Assembly: GCA_026397725.1 (NCBI GenBank)
Contig: JAPLUI010000231.1
Coordinates: forward strand, 1 to 45,679
Length of the DNA: 45,679 bases
Source: Verrucomicrobiota bacterium
Lineage (GTDB): Bacteria > Verrucomicrobiota > Verrucomicrobiia > Verrucomicrobiales > Akkermansiaceae
Direction of reading: 5' to 3'
This document shows positions 24,891-33,461 of this stretch, in pieces. The notes under the pieces were generated by a model. The model was given only the letters and a program-made list of their open reading frames with translations. It was not told the origin of the DNA and searched no databases. Made by a program: the position numbers and the translations under genes. How positions within the stretch are numbered: position 1 is the stretch's first letter; each line of letters opens with the position of its first letter.

Positions 24891-25861
24891 GAGAGGGAGT
24901 GGAAAAGATCGCGGGCGATGGTGAGAGGCGCGGCGGACGGGCCGTACGCCGCACCGCTGGTCGGCGGGCCGCCCGCCTCCGGGAAGACCCGCGCCTGGAG
25001 GTGCAATTCGTCGCCAACAAGGGTGGAAAACACGCCGACCGGAGTGTGGCACCCGGCATCTAACAAACGAAGGAACTCCCGCTCGGCAGTGACCCGCAAC
25101 CAGGTGGGACGGTGGCCGATGGCTTCCGCACAGGCCCGGCTCGGCTCATCGTCGCTGCGGATTTCCAGGCCGATGGCACCCTGCCCGGCGGCGGGAAAAA
25201 ACGCACTTTCGGCGAGGCGTTGCGCGTGCAGGCCGGGCATGCCGGCGATGGTCTCGGGGTCCGCCCCGGCAGTTGGTGACAGATAGCCGAGACGCACCAG
25301 TCCCGCCTCGGCTAACAAAATGGCGGCGCAGGTTTCCCCGGCGGCAAGTTTGCGCAAGCGGGTGGGGACGTTGCCCCGCAGATCGACAACGGTTAGGTCG
25401 GGTCGCAACCAGGCGATTTGGCGGGCGCGGCGCACGCTGCTGGTGCCGATGCGGGCACCCGGCGGCAGGGCCTCGAGGCCACCCGGTTCACGGCTGACGA
25501 GCGCATCCCGGACGGGCGCGCGTTCGAGCACGGCGGCGAGCTTGAAGCGCTCGCCCAACACCGTCGGCAGATCCTTGAGGCTATGCACGGCGATCTGGAT
25601 TTCCGCGCTGTCGAGGGCTTGTTCGAGTTCCTTGATGAAGACGCCCTTATCGAAGATCCCCTCCACCTTGGCCACTTCGTTGAGGGCGACATCGGTGCGC
25701 CGGTCGCCGGTGGTCCTGATGATGTTGCGGACGATGGTTAGATGCGGGAAGGCCCGGGCGAGCAGGGTTTCGGTGGCGGTGGCTTGCACCAGGGCGAGTT
25801 CGCTGCCGCGGGTGCCGACCACGAGGGTGGGTGAGTTGGGGGGATCAGGGAGGGGGCTCAT
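24887..25861 (-). CDS. hemC: hydroxymethylbilane synthase (porphobilinogen deaminase)
   Basis: 324 aa, normal length. Family motifs in order: VVGTRGSELALVQA, IRTTGDRR, GIFDKGVFIKELEQALDSAEIQIAVHSLKDLPT, RIGTSSVRRARQ, DLRGNVPTRLRKL, FPAAGQGAIGLE. DAGCHTPVG carries the cysteine that binds the dipyrromethane cofactor. It polymerises four porphobilinogens to hydroxymethylbilane. It starts 1 nt after the hemA stop and overlaps the following fusion gene by 4 bp. Confidence 0.97.
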   Translation of the reverse strand: MSPLPDPPNSPTLVVGTRGSELALVQATATETLLARAFPHLTIVRNIIRTTGDRRTDVALNEVAKVEGIFDKGVFIKELEQALDSAEIQIAVHSLKDLPTVLGERFKLAAVLERAPVRDALVSREPGGLEALPPGARIGTSSVRRARQIAWLRPDLTVVDLRGNVPTRLRKLAAGETCAAILLAEAGLVRLGYLSPTAGADPETIAGMPGLHAQRLAESAFFPAAGQGAIGLEIRSDDEPSRACAEAIGHRPTWLRVTAEREFLRLLDAGCHTPVGVFSTLVGDELHLQARVFPEAGGPPTSGAAYGPSAAPLTIARDLFHSLS

Positions 25862-25862
25862 C

Positions 25863-26876
25863 TCAGGTTCCGGGGAGATTCAGTTTGGCCAGTTCGGCAT
25901 CGATGATGCGCTCGCAATGTTCGATCTGGCACTGGCGGCGGGCCCGCGCTTCGTTGGCCAGATGCTCCAGGGTGTCGATGTCGTAAAGATAGACTTCCTC
26001 GATGTCACCGACGTCCGGGTGGATGTCGCGCGGCACGGCGATATCGATGAAAAACAGCGGGCGGAATTTGCGGGCGCGGCGGACTTTTTCCACGTCGGCG
26101 CGATGGATCAGGGCGTGCGGCGCGCCGGTGGAGGAGATGACGACATCCACGCGCTCCAGCACCTGCTGCCAATCATCGAAGCGCACGGCCTGCCCGCCCA
26201 TTTCGCGGGCGAGTTCCTCGGCCCGATCAAACGAGCGGTTGGTGACGAAGATCGAGCGGGCACCGCGGGAGACCAGGCTTTGCGCGGTGATGCGGCTCAT
26301 TTCCCCGGCCCCGAGAATCATCACCTCGCTGTCCTTGAGGTGTCCGAAGATTTTCTCCGCCAGATCCACGGCGACATTGCCGACCGAGGTGGAGCCTTCC
26401 TGGATGGAGGTTTCGGTGCGGACTTTCTTGCCGACCCCGAAGGCCCGCTGGAACAGGCGGTTGAGCACCAAGCCGGTGGCCCCGGCGGCGAGGGCGGCCT
26501 GATACGCCTGCTTCACCTGGCCGAAAATCTCGGTTTCACCGAGCATCATGGAATCCAGGCCGCTCACCACGCGGCAAAGATGGAGTGCCGCCTCGGATTT
26601 CACCTTGCGGTAAAAGTGGCTGGCCACCGTGCCATCCAGGCTTTCACGTTGGGTCAGGCGGGATTCGAGTTGAACCAAGCCGCGGCGGGCGTCGGTCGCG
26701 GCCAGATAGAATTCCGTTCGGTTGCAGGTGGAGATGACCACGCCTTCCGCCGCATCTGCCAGCGTCGCCATCTCGCTCGCGGCCGCCCCTAGCCGCGGCG
26801 TACTCACGGCAAAACGCTCCCGCACCTCCACGGGTGCGGTCCGGTGATTCAATCCCAAACAGAAAAGTTCCATCAT
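25863..26876 (-). CDS. hemA: glutamyl-tRNA reductase
   Basis: The start at 26876 gives 337 aa; a second Met follows at once. Motifs: CLGLNHRTAPVEVRERFA, VVISTCNRTEFYL (catalytic Cys), SGLDSMMLGETEIFGQVK, QRAFGVGKKVRTET, GSTSVGNVAVDLA, and the NADPH-binding GAGEMSRITAQSL. It is shorter than typical enzymes (around 420 aa) and ends shortly after the YDIDTLEHLANEARARR start of the dimerisation domain, so that domain is abbreviated. It makes glutamate-1-semialdehyde, the first committed step of the C5 pathway. Coupled upstream by TGATG to the ccsA/hemX-like gene. Confidence 0.95.
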   Translation of the reverse strand: MMELFCLGLNHRTAPVEVRERFAVSTPRLGAAASEMATLADAAEGVVISTCNRTEFYLAATDARRGLVQLESRLTQRESLDGTVASHFYRKVKSEAALHLCRVVSGLDSMMLGETEIFGQVKQAYQAALAAGATGLVLNRLFQRAFGVGKKVRTETSIQEGSTSVGNVAVDLAEKIFGHLKDSEVMILGAGEMSRITAQSLVSRGARSIFVTNRSFDRAEELAREMGGQAVRFDDWQQVLERVDVVISSTGAPHALIHRADVEKVRRARKFRPLFFIDIAVPRDIHPDVGDIEEVYLYDIDTLEHLANEARARRQCQIEHCERIIDAELAKLNLPGT

Positions 26877-27643
26877 CAGATACGGGCAAATACCAGTAAT
26901 GAAAGAATGAACATTACCACGGCGGCAAGCGCCAGCTTCCGTCCCGTCAATCCTCGCACGGTTTTCACGGCGAGCAATCCCACATAGGCAACCCATACCG
27001 CCAGCGCCACGATCAAGTGGAGGTGAGCCGGCGTGGTCCGTGGCATCAGAAAACCGGCCACGACCCCGAGGGTGAGCAGCCCGGTGCCCACCCACAACAA
27101 GCGCTCAAGCGACACCAGCAAACTGAATGCCGGCGGCAGATTGCGGAACAGGCCGCTTTTCAAGTGGTGAATCTTGAGTTGCCGGTCCAGCACCAGAAAC
27201 ATGATCCCGGCGACCGCTGCCAAGGCCAAGGCCCCGTAGGCCAACACCGAGGTGGCCGAGTGCAGCGAATGAAACACATTCGTGGTCACCTCCCGCTTCG
27301 GGCTGGCAGTGAGCAGGCCGGAGATCAGCGCGGCCACCTGCAACCCGCACACCAGCGGCGCCGAAAACACTCCCAACAACGAAATCCGATACGCCGGTCC
27401 GATCAGCAGATAAAACAACGTGAGTGCCCACGCCAAAAACACCAGGATTTCCCCGATGTCCTGCAAGGGGCAGGTCGAGCGCAATTGCCCGCGGATGGAC
27501 AAAAACCCAAGCTGGCAGAACAACACCGCCACCATCCACACCACCGTCCAGTGGCTGCGGGTGCCCCGATGCACGGAGATCATGCCCCAAGCCCCGCCGA
27601 TGGCGGCAAGCAGGGTGGCGATGAGCAAAAACCAACGGTCCAT
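26876..27643 (-). CDS. CcsA/HemX-type cytochrome c assembly membrane protein
   Basis: The start at 27643 (MDRWFLLIATLLAAIGGAWG) is chosen because the upstream Met adds a polar, proline-rich extension before the first membrane helix. About eight hydrophobic segments span the 255 residues. The stretch ILVFLAWALTLFYLLIGPAY and HSLHSATSVLAYGALALAAVAGIMFLVLD fits the CcsA/CcmC/HemX family. The usual tryptophan-rich WWD loop is not evident, so HemX-like is the more cautious label. A place at the head of hemA-hemC-hemD is classic for HemX, which in Bacillus affects HemA levels. Its stop overlaps the hemA start (TGATG). Confidence 0.82.
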   Translation of the reverse strand: MDRWFLLIATLLAAIGGAWGMISVHRGTRSHWTVVWMVAVLFCQLGFLSIRGQLRSTCPLQDIGEILVFLAWALTLFYLLIGPAYRISLLGVFSAPLVCGLQVAALISGLLTASPKREVTTNVFHSLHSATSVLAYGALALAAVAGIMFLVLDRQLKIHHLKSGLFRNLPPAFSLLVSLERLLWVGTGLLTLGVVAGFLMPRTTPAHLHLIVALAVWVAYVGLLAVKTVRGLTGRKLALAAVVMFILSLLVFARI

Positions 27644-27822
27644 GCGCGGTTGTGGCTGAGGCCCGGCCCGCACGCAAGGCTAACTTTCCACAACTGGCCG
27701 AAATCCGGCGTTTCCCGGGCATTCGTCATGCCGCGCCGTAGCATTCGTGCCCGGCGATGTTCACGACATCGATGCCGCCTCGGCACCGGTCACGCGGGAG
27801 CCAGGGCATGCTTGGGGGCCCA

Positions 27823-29388
27823 TCATGGCGAGCGGACGCGGTAGAAGCGGGCGGGATAATCCGCCGAGTCCGGATCGCTGAAGTAACACCAGCCGTTGGT
27901 GAGGCTGAGGGTACGCAGCGGGAGCCAGGAGCCGCTGGCCAGAGTCGTGCTGGCTTCCACCACGATGGGGATGTTCGCGGTCCCGGTGATGTTGAAACCG
28001 AAACCATTCGTCCCCACGCCGAAGCTGCCATCGCCGGTTTGGACCACCGGGTTCCAGAGCACCGCCGGACGACCGGAAAATGATCCTCCCCAGCCATGGG
28101 TGCCGGGCAGGTAATAGACGGTCACGCTGCCGGCTGGCGAGAAGACATCCAACCCGGCACCCGGTATGTTGCCCATGAAAAACGCTCCGGTCAGACTGGC
28201 GCAGCCCGCGAACGCCGACCTCCCGAGGTAGGTGACGCTGGCGGGAAACGTGACGTTGGTCAGGCGGATGCAGTTTTCAAACGCATTGGCCCCGATGCTG
28301 GCGACCCCGGTGGTAAGCGTGACACTGGCCAGGTTGGTGCAGCCGGAAAATGCAAAATTCCCGAGGTTGATGGCGCTGCCGGGAAGCGTGACGCTGGTCA
28401 GGCCGGTACAGCCAGCGAACGCCGAGCTGCCGATGCTGGTGACCCCGTCGGGGATGGTGATGCGGGTCAAGCCGGTTTGGCCTGAAAACAGCGAGTTCCA
28501 AAGCTTGGTGACGGGCAGGCTGTTGATGGTGGCCGGGATCGCAACCGCGCCACCCGCACCGGTGTAGCCGATAATGGTGACTGCCGCGCCATCCGAAGTG
28601 TAGGTGAAATCACCATACTGCTCGCCAGTTACCGCCAGCGGCTTGGTCACCAAGCTCACATTGTCGAAGATCAGGAAGTTGGATCCCGGGGCACGCGCGC
28701 CGTTGAGAGGAATCCAGAACGCCCCAAACTCGCCGATCATCTCACCAGCCATGCCCGTTAACATGCCGCTGAACGAATCGCCATTGATATCGGCAATGAA
28801 CGAGACATCGTTGACCCCGGACGGCGCAAAAGCAATCTTGAAGGTGTAGGCGAATGCTTCCCGAGCCGCCAAGGGTGCCAGCGCCGCCGTTGGCGTCGCG
28901 TCACCCGTGGACCAGGAAAACTTGTGGAAGGCCGTATCGTTCTCGGGAGTCGGATCCTGGTCAAAGGGCGTCAGAAAGAAGCTGAACAGGTTGGCACCCG
29001 CAGCATTCTCCAGGCGGAAGCCAAAGGTGTCGCGGGCCTCAGATCCACCACCGTAGCCACTGTCGCTGTCGACCACTTGGAAGAGCACGCTGAAACTGGC
29101 ATTCGCGCGACCCACCAGTGGCGTCGTGGCGGCATGACTCAGATAAACGTGGTCGTTGAGAATTGGAGCGACATACCCCAAGGATGCGCAACGGCTTCCC
29201 CAAGGGCCACCGATACCGATGATGGCACCCGCATTGGCAGTCGGGTCACTTACAATCCATCCCTGCTTACCGTTCATCTCACCCAGAGTGAAGGAACTGA
29301 AGTCAGTGACGTAATCGCTGCCGCACGCGGAATCCGCCAGCGTTGCGATGGCGAAAACCGCGATGAGCAGGGGCGATGGTTTTTGCAT
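27823..29388 (-). CDS. secreted BspA-type leucine-rich repeat protein
   Basis: The start at 29388 (MQKPSPLLIAVFAIATLADS) opens a signal peptide; a Met 21 nt upstream is possible. Residues ~25-240 form a beta-rich concanavalin-like region (DFSSFTLGEMNGKQGW...). Residues ~255-420 hold four or more LRR_5/BspA repeats of about 23 residues with the pattern LTSVTLPGSAINLGNFAFSGC. The C-terminal part (VVEASTTLASGSWLPLRTLSLT) resembles the terminal domain of many verrucomicrobial secreted proteins. Surface exposure and adhesion or binding are plausible; no enzyme motif seen. About 180 bp without a gene separate it from the haem operon. Confidence 0.82.
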   Translation of the reverse strand: MQKPSPLLIAVFAIATLADSACGSDYVTDFSSFTLGEMNGKQGWIVSDPTANAGAIIGIGGPWGSRCASLGYVAPILNDHVYLSHAATTPLVGRANASFSVLFQVVDSDSGYGGGSEARDTFGFRLENAAGANLFSFFLTPFDQDPTPENDTAFHKFSWSTGDATPTAALAPLAAREAFAYTFKIAFAPSGVNDVSFIADINGDSFSGMLTGMAGEMIGEFGAFWIPLNGARAPGSNFLIFDNVSLVTKPLAVTGEQYGDFTYTSDGAAVTIIGYTGAGGAVAIPATINSLPVTKLWNSLFSGQTGLTRITIPDGVTSIGSSAFAGCTGLTSVTLPGSAINLGNFAFSGCTNLASVTLTTGVASIGANAFENCIRLTNVTFPASVTYLGRSAFAGCASLTGAFFMGNIPGAGLDVFSPAGSVTVYYLPGTHGWGGSFSGRPAVLWNPVVQTGDGSFGVGTNGFGFNITGTANIPIVVEASTTLASGSWLPLRTLSLTNGWCYFSDPDSADYPARFYRVRSP

Positions 29389-29410
29389 AGGGGTATAGGG
29401 AAATTTCAAT

Positions 29411-29763
29411 TCAGCGGGACGTTAGGATGGGCTCATCGGCGGCGTGCTGCCGAATGTCGCGCTCACCAGCACAGGCGGACCGCCGACCCTCGCGGTTTGA
29501 GCAAGAACCACAGGGACAAGGGCGACAATAATCATTATTGCGTAGGCCATTGTGTTCAACAAAGGCGGGATCGTAAATGCGTACCCCAACGGTGTCAAGC
29601 ATGATCCCGACAGCACCCCTACCCAATTCTCCGCCCCGACGGGCTGGCGCTGGCCCGAAATAAGCAACCGGGGGCGTCTCATGCCCAGACCCTGCCCCGC
29701 CCCCTGAAAATAGCAAGGAACAGTTTCGCGATTGCACCAGTCCCCATAGCATCATAGCATAAC
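29411..29763. other. 353-bp gap, one doubtful ORF
   Basis: A minus-strand frame of 86 codons (29422-29682) has one hydrophobic stretch (TMAYAIMIIVALVPVVLAQ) but no known family. I see no convincing gene. The stretch separates the LRR gene from the PPC-domain gene. Confidence 0.4.
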
Positions 29764-32052
29764 TTAGCGGGGTGGCGGCGGGACGATCTTGCACGGGATG
29801 GCCGGCAGCGAGGCGACCAGGATGGGTTGCCCTTTCCTGACGGGTTTGCCTTCGGTCGGGCGCGGCTGAACGGTAGCGAACACATTGACGATCAGATTGC
29901 CGAGAGGACCGGGTTGCGTTTTCGCGGGATCGGCCCGGAAGACGAATTCGGTGGTGTTGCCGGTGTTTCTCGTCTCCATGCTGATACCCGGCGGCGGGGA
30001 GTTGAGTGAGAAGCTCAGCGGGCGGTTGTTAGCCATCGCGCTCAGGCCGGGCAAACTGAGCGTGGCGGTGCCACCCGCAGGAATGACCACCCCGGCCTCG
30101 CAGGCGGGACGGAAGTTGACCCATCTGGCCAGGGTTGCGGGACGCCGCAGGTCGCCTCGCGATTTCATGACGTATGCCAGCAATTCCTCGGCAGGCACCA
30201 GGTGCCGATAGAAAAACGCCTGCATCCGATCTTCAGCCGGAACCGCGGTGCGGACGACGTCCGCGTCGCCAATCCGCGCGAATCCTTCGATGACCAATGG
30301 CACGGGGGCCGCGCTCGCCTCGTTGGGCAACTTCACGGTCAGACGCACGGAATCGGCTCCCGCCGGCACGGTGGCCCCCGCCAGTGCGAATCCGGGCGGC
30401 GCGTCTTTCAGGCGCAAGGCGACTTCGCCGGTGAATCCGTCATGCCGCAACACCTGGGCGGTGACCGGCACCATGGCTCCGGCACGACCATTGAGACTCG
30501 ATGGCACCATCCGCAGGTCAAACCCGGGTTGCGGCGGGGCCAGTGTCAGCCGATAGGTGTGGGCACTGCTCCCCTTGCCCTGGGCGTCGGAAACATGAAA
30601 TTGATAGACCCCGTCAGTGGCTGCGGTGAACGAGCAGCGCGAGTCGGCGTGATGGGTTTCCAGACCTGCGGCCGGGTCGTCGCTATCATCGTTAGAAGCG
30701 ATGAGCTTGGCGTCGGCGGCAGTGATGCGCAGCATCGAGTCCAAAGGTGAGCCGAGCCTGCGGGCGCGGATTTCCGCCACTACCGTCGTGCCCTGCCGCA
30801 GGCGCAGCGCAAAGACATCATGCTCGCCGGACTTGCCGATGATGCCGTTGACCGTGCAGGGAAACGTCAATTCCAGGGGCGACTTCGCTGCCGGGTCGGC
30901 TCCACCTTCGGAGAATTCAGGAAAGCGGTTGGCCTCGAACTGGACAAACCCGAGTGCGGGTGGCTGCAAGCCGATGTTGCGCAAGCCGGGAGTGCCGCCG
31001 GCCTCCACGCTGATGGTGCGCTCCGGCAGGTTCCACCCGCTCACACGCACGGCCACCTTGGTGTTGAGCTGGCCGCCGAGCGGGAATTGCTCGGTTAGGC
31101 AGGGCATCTCGCCGAGCGTGAGGCGATACACAAAATCCTCGCGGCCCCGGCAGATGGAGTCGCGGATGCGCAGCGTGTAGCGACCGTCGGCGGGGATGGT
31201 CACACACAGCAAGGGGTCCGGCCGGTAACCAAAGTCATCACTGAAGGCGATTTCACGCTCCTTGGAATCCACCAGCATGAGGTTGGCCTGGAACCAGCCG
31301 GGCACCGCATCTGCCAGATAGGGGATCAACTCGCGGGCGGCGACGGCCACCGTGAGCATCATGCCTTTGCGGGCATCGAGGGCGAAACAATCCATGTCGC
31401 CGGGCAGGATGCGGCCGTTGATGACCGCCGGAAAACGCACCGGCGTGGCAGCGGCCGGCGCGGGTTTGTCGTTAGGTTCGGTTTCCATCACTTCGGGCAG
31501 CACGCCGACATGGAAAGCGATGGGATTGGAAAGGCCGTTAGGAGTGAGCAGACGGATTTCCCGTTTGCCGGGAAGGGCCTCGGGACTGACCTTCACCCGG
31601 CAGGTGACGCGTTCAACGAGTTGTGGATTCAATTGGTGTTTGGGATCCCGCTTCTGCATGACCCCTTCGCGATAGGCGGCGACTTCATCGGCAGTAATGC
31701 CGGCACGCTCGGCGATCCGGGTCAGCAAGTCCTCGTCCCTGGCAAATTTCGGCGGTGCTTTCTCATTCTTCAACTTTTCCCGTTCGGCTTTCAGCAGGTC
31801 ACGGATGCTGCGTTCCCGGGCTCCGATGAGCGGCTTGAAGTGCTTGAGCACCTCGGCGCTGACGCCCGCGCCGGAGCACCGCGCCGCGGCGGTTCCGGTT
31901 AGATACGCGCCGCCCACCGTGACGTCAAACTCAGTGCCCTGCCGTCCTCCGGCGGGAAACACATAGCCGATCACGGGCGCCCGTTGTTGGGATGCTGCGG
32001 GCAGCGCCAACAACAGCGCAATGCCAAAGGGAATGAGGGGTTGGAGGGTCAT
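29764..32052 (-). CDS. secreted PPC-domain protein
   Basis: The start at 32052 (MTLQPLIPFGIALLLALPAASQQ) opens a signal peptide; the protein has 762 aa. An N-terminal IPT-like segment (VIGYVFPAGGRQGTEFDVTVGGAYL) is followed by a charged helical insert. Two bacterial pre-peptidase C-terminal (PPC) domains are visible: AVINGRILPGDMDCFALDAR...GRYTLRIRDS and CTVNGIIGKSGEHDVFALRL...GVYQFHVSDAQ. Ig-like beta domains make up the rest. No catalytic domain is seen. It follows the DUF1501 gene by 11 nt in an operon often found in Planctomycetes and Verrucomicrobia; the role is unknown. Confidence 0.8.
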   Translation of the reverse strand: MTLQPLIPFGIALLLALPAASQQRAPVIGYVFPAGGRQGTEFDVTVGGAYLTGTAAARCSGAGVSAEVLKHFKPLIGARERSIRDLLKAEREKLKNEKAPPKFARDEDLLTRIAERAGITADEVAAYREGVMQKRDPKHQLNPQLVERVTCRVKVSPEALPGKREIRLLTPNGLSNPIAFHVGVLPEVMETEPNDKPAPAAATPVRFPAVINGRILPGDMDCFALDARKGMMLTVAVAARELIPYLADAVPGWFQANLMLVDSKEREIAFSDDFGYRPDPLLCVTIPADGRYTLRIRDSICRGREDFVYRLTLGEMPCLTEQFPLGGQLNTKVAVRVSGWNLPERTISVEAGGTPGLRNIGLQPPALGFVQFEANRFPEFSEGGADPAAKSPLELTFPCTVNGIIGKSGEHDVFALRLRQGTTVVAEIRARRLGSPLDSMLRITAADAKLIASNDDSDDPAAGLETHHADSRCSFTAATDGVYQFHVSDAQGKGSSAHTYRLTLAPPQPGFDLRMVPSSLNGRAGAMVPVTAQVLRHDGFTGEVALRLKDAPPGFALAGATVPAGADSVRLTVKLPNEASAAPVPLVIEGFARIGDADVVRTAVPAEDRMQAFFYRHLVPAEELLAYVMKSRGDLRRPATLARWVNFRPACEAGVVIPAGGTATLSLPGLSAMANNRPLSFSLNSPPPGISMETRNTGNTTEFVFRADPAKTQPGPLGNLIVNVFATVQPRPTEGKPVRKGQPILVASLPAIPCKIVPPPPR

Positions 32053-32063
32053 GGTATGCAGGA

Positions 32064-33461
32064 TCACATGATTTCATGCAGCCGGCCGCCGCTCTTGAGC
32101 TGGTCGTCCGGCCCCGGCATGACCCGCACGCTCAGGCCAAGCGGATGGGGCAAGGTGGCGGCGGTATCGATCCCCATCAGTTCGTAGATGCTGCCGACCA
32201 GATCCCATGGATAGATCGGCCGCGTGGCGACTTCCTCGCCACGGGCGTCGGTGGAACCCAGCACCTGACCGCCGCGGAAGCCGCCGCCGGCCACCATGCT
32301 GCAAAACGCCTTGCCATAATGGTTGCGTCCGCCGTTCCATGGGGATTCGTTCAGCACCTTCGGCGAGCGGCCGAATTCGCCGCCCCACCACACGATCGTG
32401 CGGTCGAGCAGGCCGCGACCGGCCAGGTCTTCGATGAGGGTGCCCACTCCCTTGTCCATTTCCGGGAGTTGGCGGCGCATGATTTGAAAGTGTTGTTTGT
32501 GGGTGTCCCAGCCCTTGTAATTGATCGTGATGTATGGCACCCCGAGTTCGACCAAGCGGCGGGCCATCAGGCAGGCCTGGCCGAAGGTGCTGCGGCCGTA
32601 CTTGTCGCGCAGTTCCGCCTTCTCCTGATTGAGGTCGAAGGTCTTGGCCCCGTCGCCCAGGATCAGGTCATAGGCTTCTTCCTCGCAGCGGCGCATCGCG
32701 GCGACGGCCGGGTGCTTGGGCACTTCGTTGCCGAGCGTGTCGAGGCGGTGCAACAGGTCGCGGCGCGTCCGTTGGCGGGCTTCGCCGATGCCTTCCGCCA
32801 CGATGCCCTCCACGGCAAAGGGAGTCTTCGCCGGATTGCCGCCGGTGGCGAAGGGTTTGTAACGCGAGCCGAGGAAACCCGCCTCGGAAAAGCGCCCCTG
32901 CGGTTCGGTTAGCACGATGTAGGGCGGAATTTGTCCCTGGTAGCCGGCGGCGCGGCCATTGAAAAGCGAGACCACGGCACCGACGGATGGATAGACAATG
33001 CGGTCGCCTGCGGGATGGCCGGTTTGCATCACATAGGAAGCGGTTTCATGGGCGTTGATGCCGTGGGTCATGCCGCGCAGGATCGCGAACTTGTCGGCTT
33101 GCGATGCGAGCACGGGCAGCAGTTCGTTGATGCGGATGCCGGAGACCTTGCTCTCGATGGGCTTGGTGAATGGGCCGCAGTAGTCGGCACCGGCCTCGGG
33201 CTTGGGGTCGAAGGTGTCCAGATGGCAGGGGCCGCCCCACAACCAGATTTGAATCACGGATTTCGCCCGCGCCGGACGCGCTGCCGGAGGACCCGCCGGC
33301 ACGGCGGCGGCGGCCAGCAGGGGCTGCCTGGATAGCATCACACTGAGGCTGCCGCCGAGGGTGCCTTGCAGCATGCGGCGGCGCGACATCGGCGGCCCTT
33401 GCCAGGCCGTGTCCGGCGGGGGTGATGGTCTGTCATGGCGGCATGGATTCAGTGGCGACAT
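32064..33461 (-). CDS. DUF1501 domain protein with Tat-like signal
   Basis: A 465-aa protein. SRRRMLQGTLGG near residue 26 is a twin-arginine type signal. DUF1501 landmarks follow: SVIQIWLWGGPCHLDTFDPKP, FAILRGMTHG, HETASYVMQTGH, GVPYITINYKGWDTH, DRTIVWWGGEFGRSP, GGRNHYGKAFCSMVAGGGFRGG. The fold is alkaline-phosphatase/sulfatase-like, but activity is not established. The gene overlaps the DUF1549/DUF1553 gene by 13 bp and precedes the PPC gene, so the three are one operon. Confidence 0.93.
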   Translation of the reverse strand: MSPLNPCRHDRPSPPPDTAWQGPPMSRRRMLQGTLGGSLSVMLSRQPLLAAAAVPAGPPAARPARAKSVIQIWLWGGPCHLDTFDPKPEAGADYCGPFTKPIESKVSGIRINELLPVLASQADKFAILRGMTHGINAHETASYVMQTGHPAGDRIVYPSVGAVVSLFNGRAAGYQGQIPPYIVLTEPQGRFSEAGFLGSRYKPFATGGNPAKTPFAVEGIVAEGIGEARQRTRRDLLHRLDTLGNEVPKHPAVAAMRRCEEEAYDLILGDGAKTFDLNQEKAELRDKYGRSTFGQACLMARRLVELGVPYITINYKGWDTHKQHFQIMRRQLPEMDKGVGTLIEDLAGRGLLDRTIVWWGGEFGRSPKVLNESPWNGGRNHYGKAFCSMVAGGGFRGGQVLGSTDARGEEVATRPIYPWDLVGSIYELMGIDTAATLPHPLGLSVRVMPGPDDQLKSGGRLHEIM

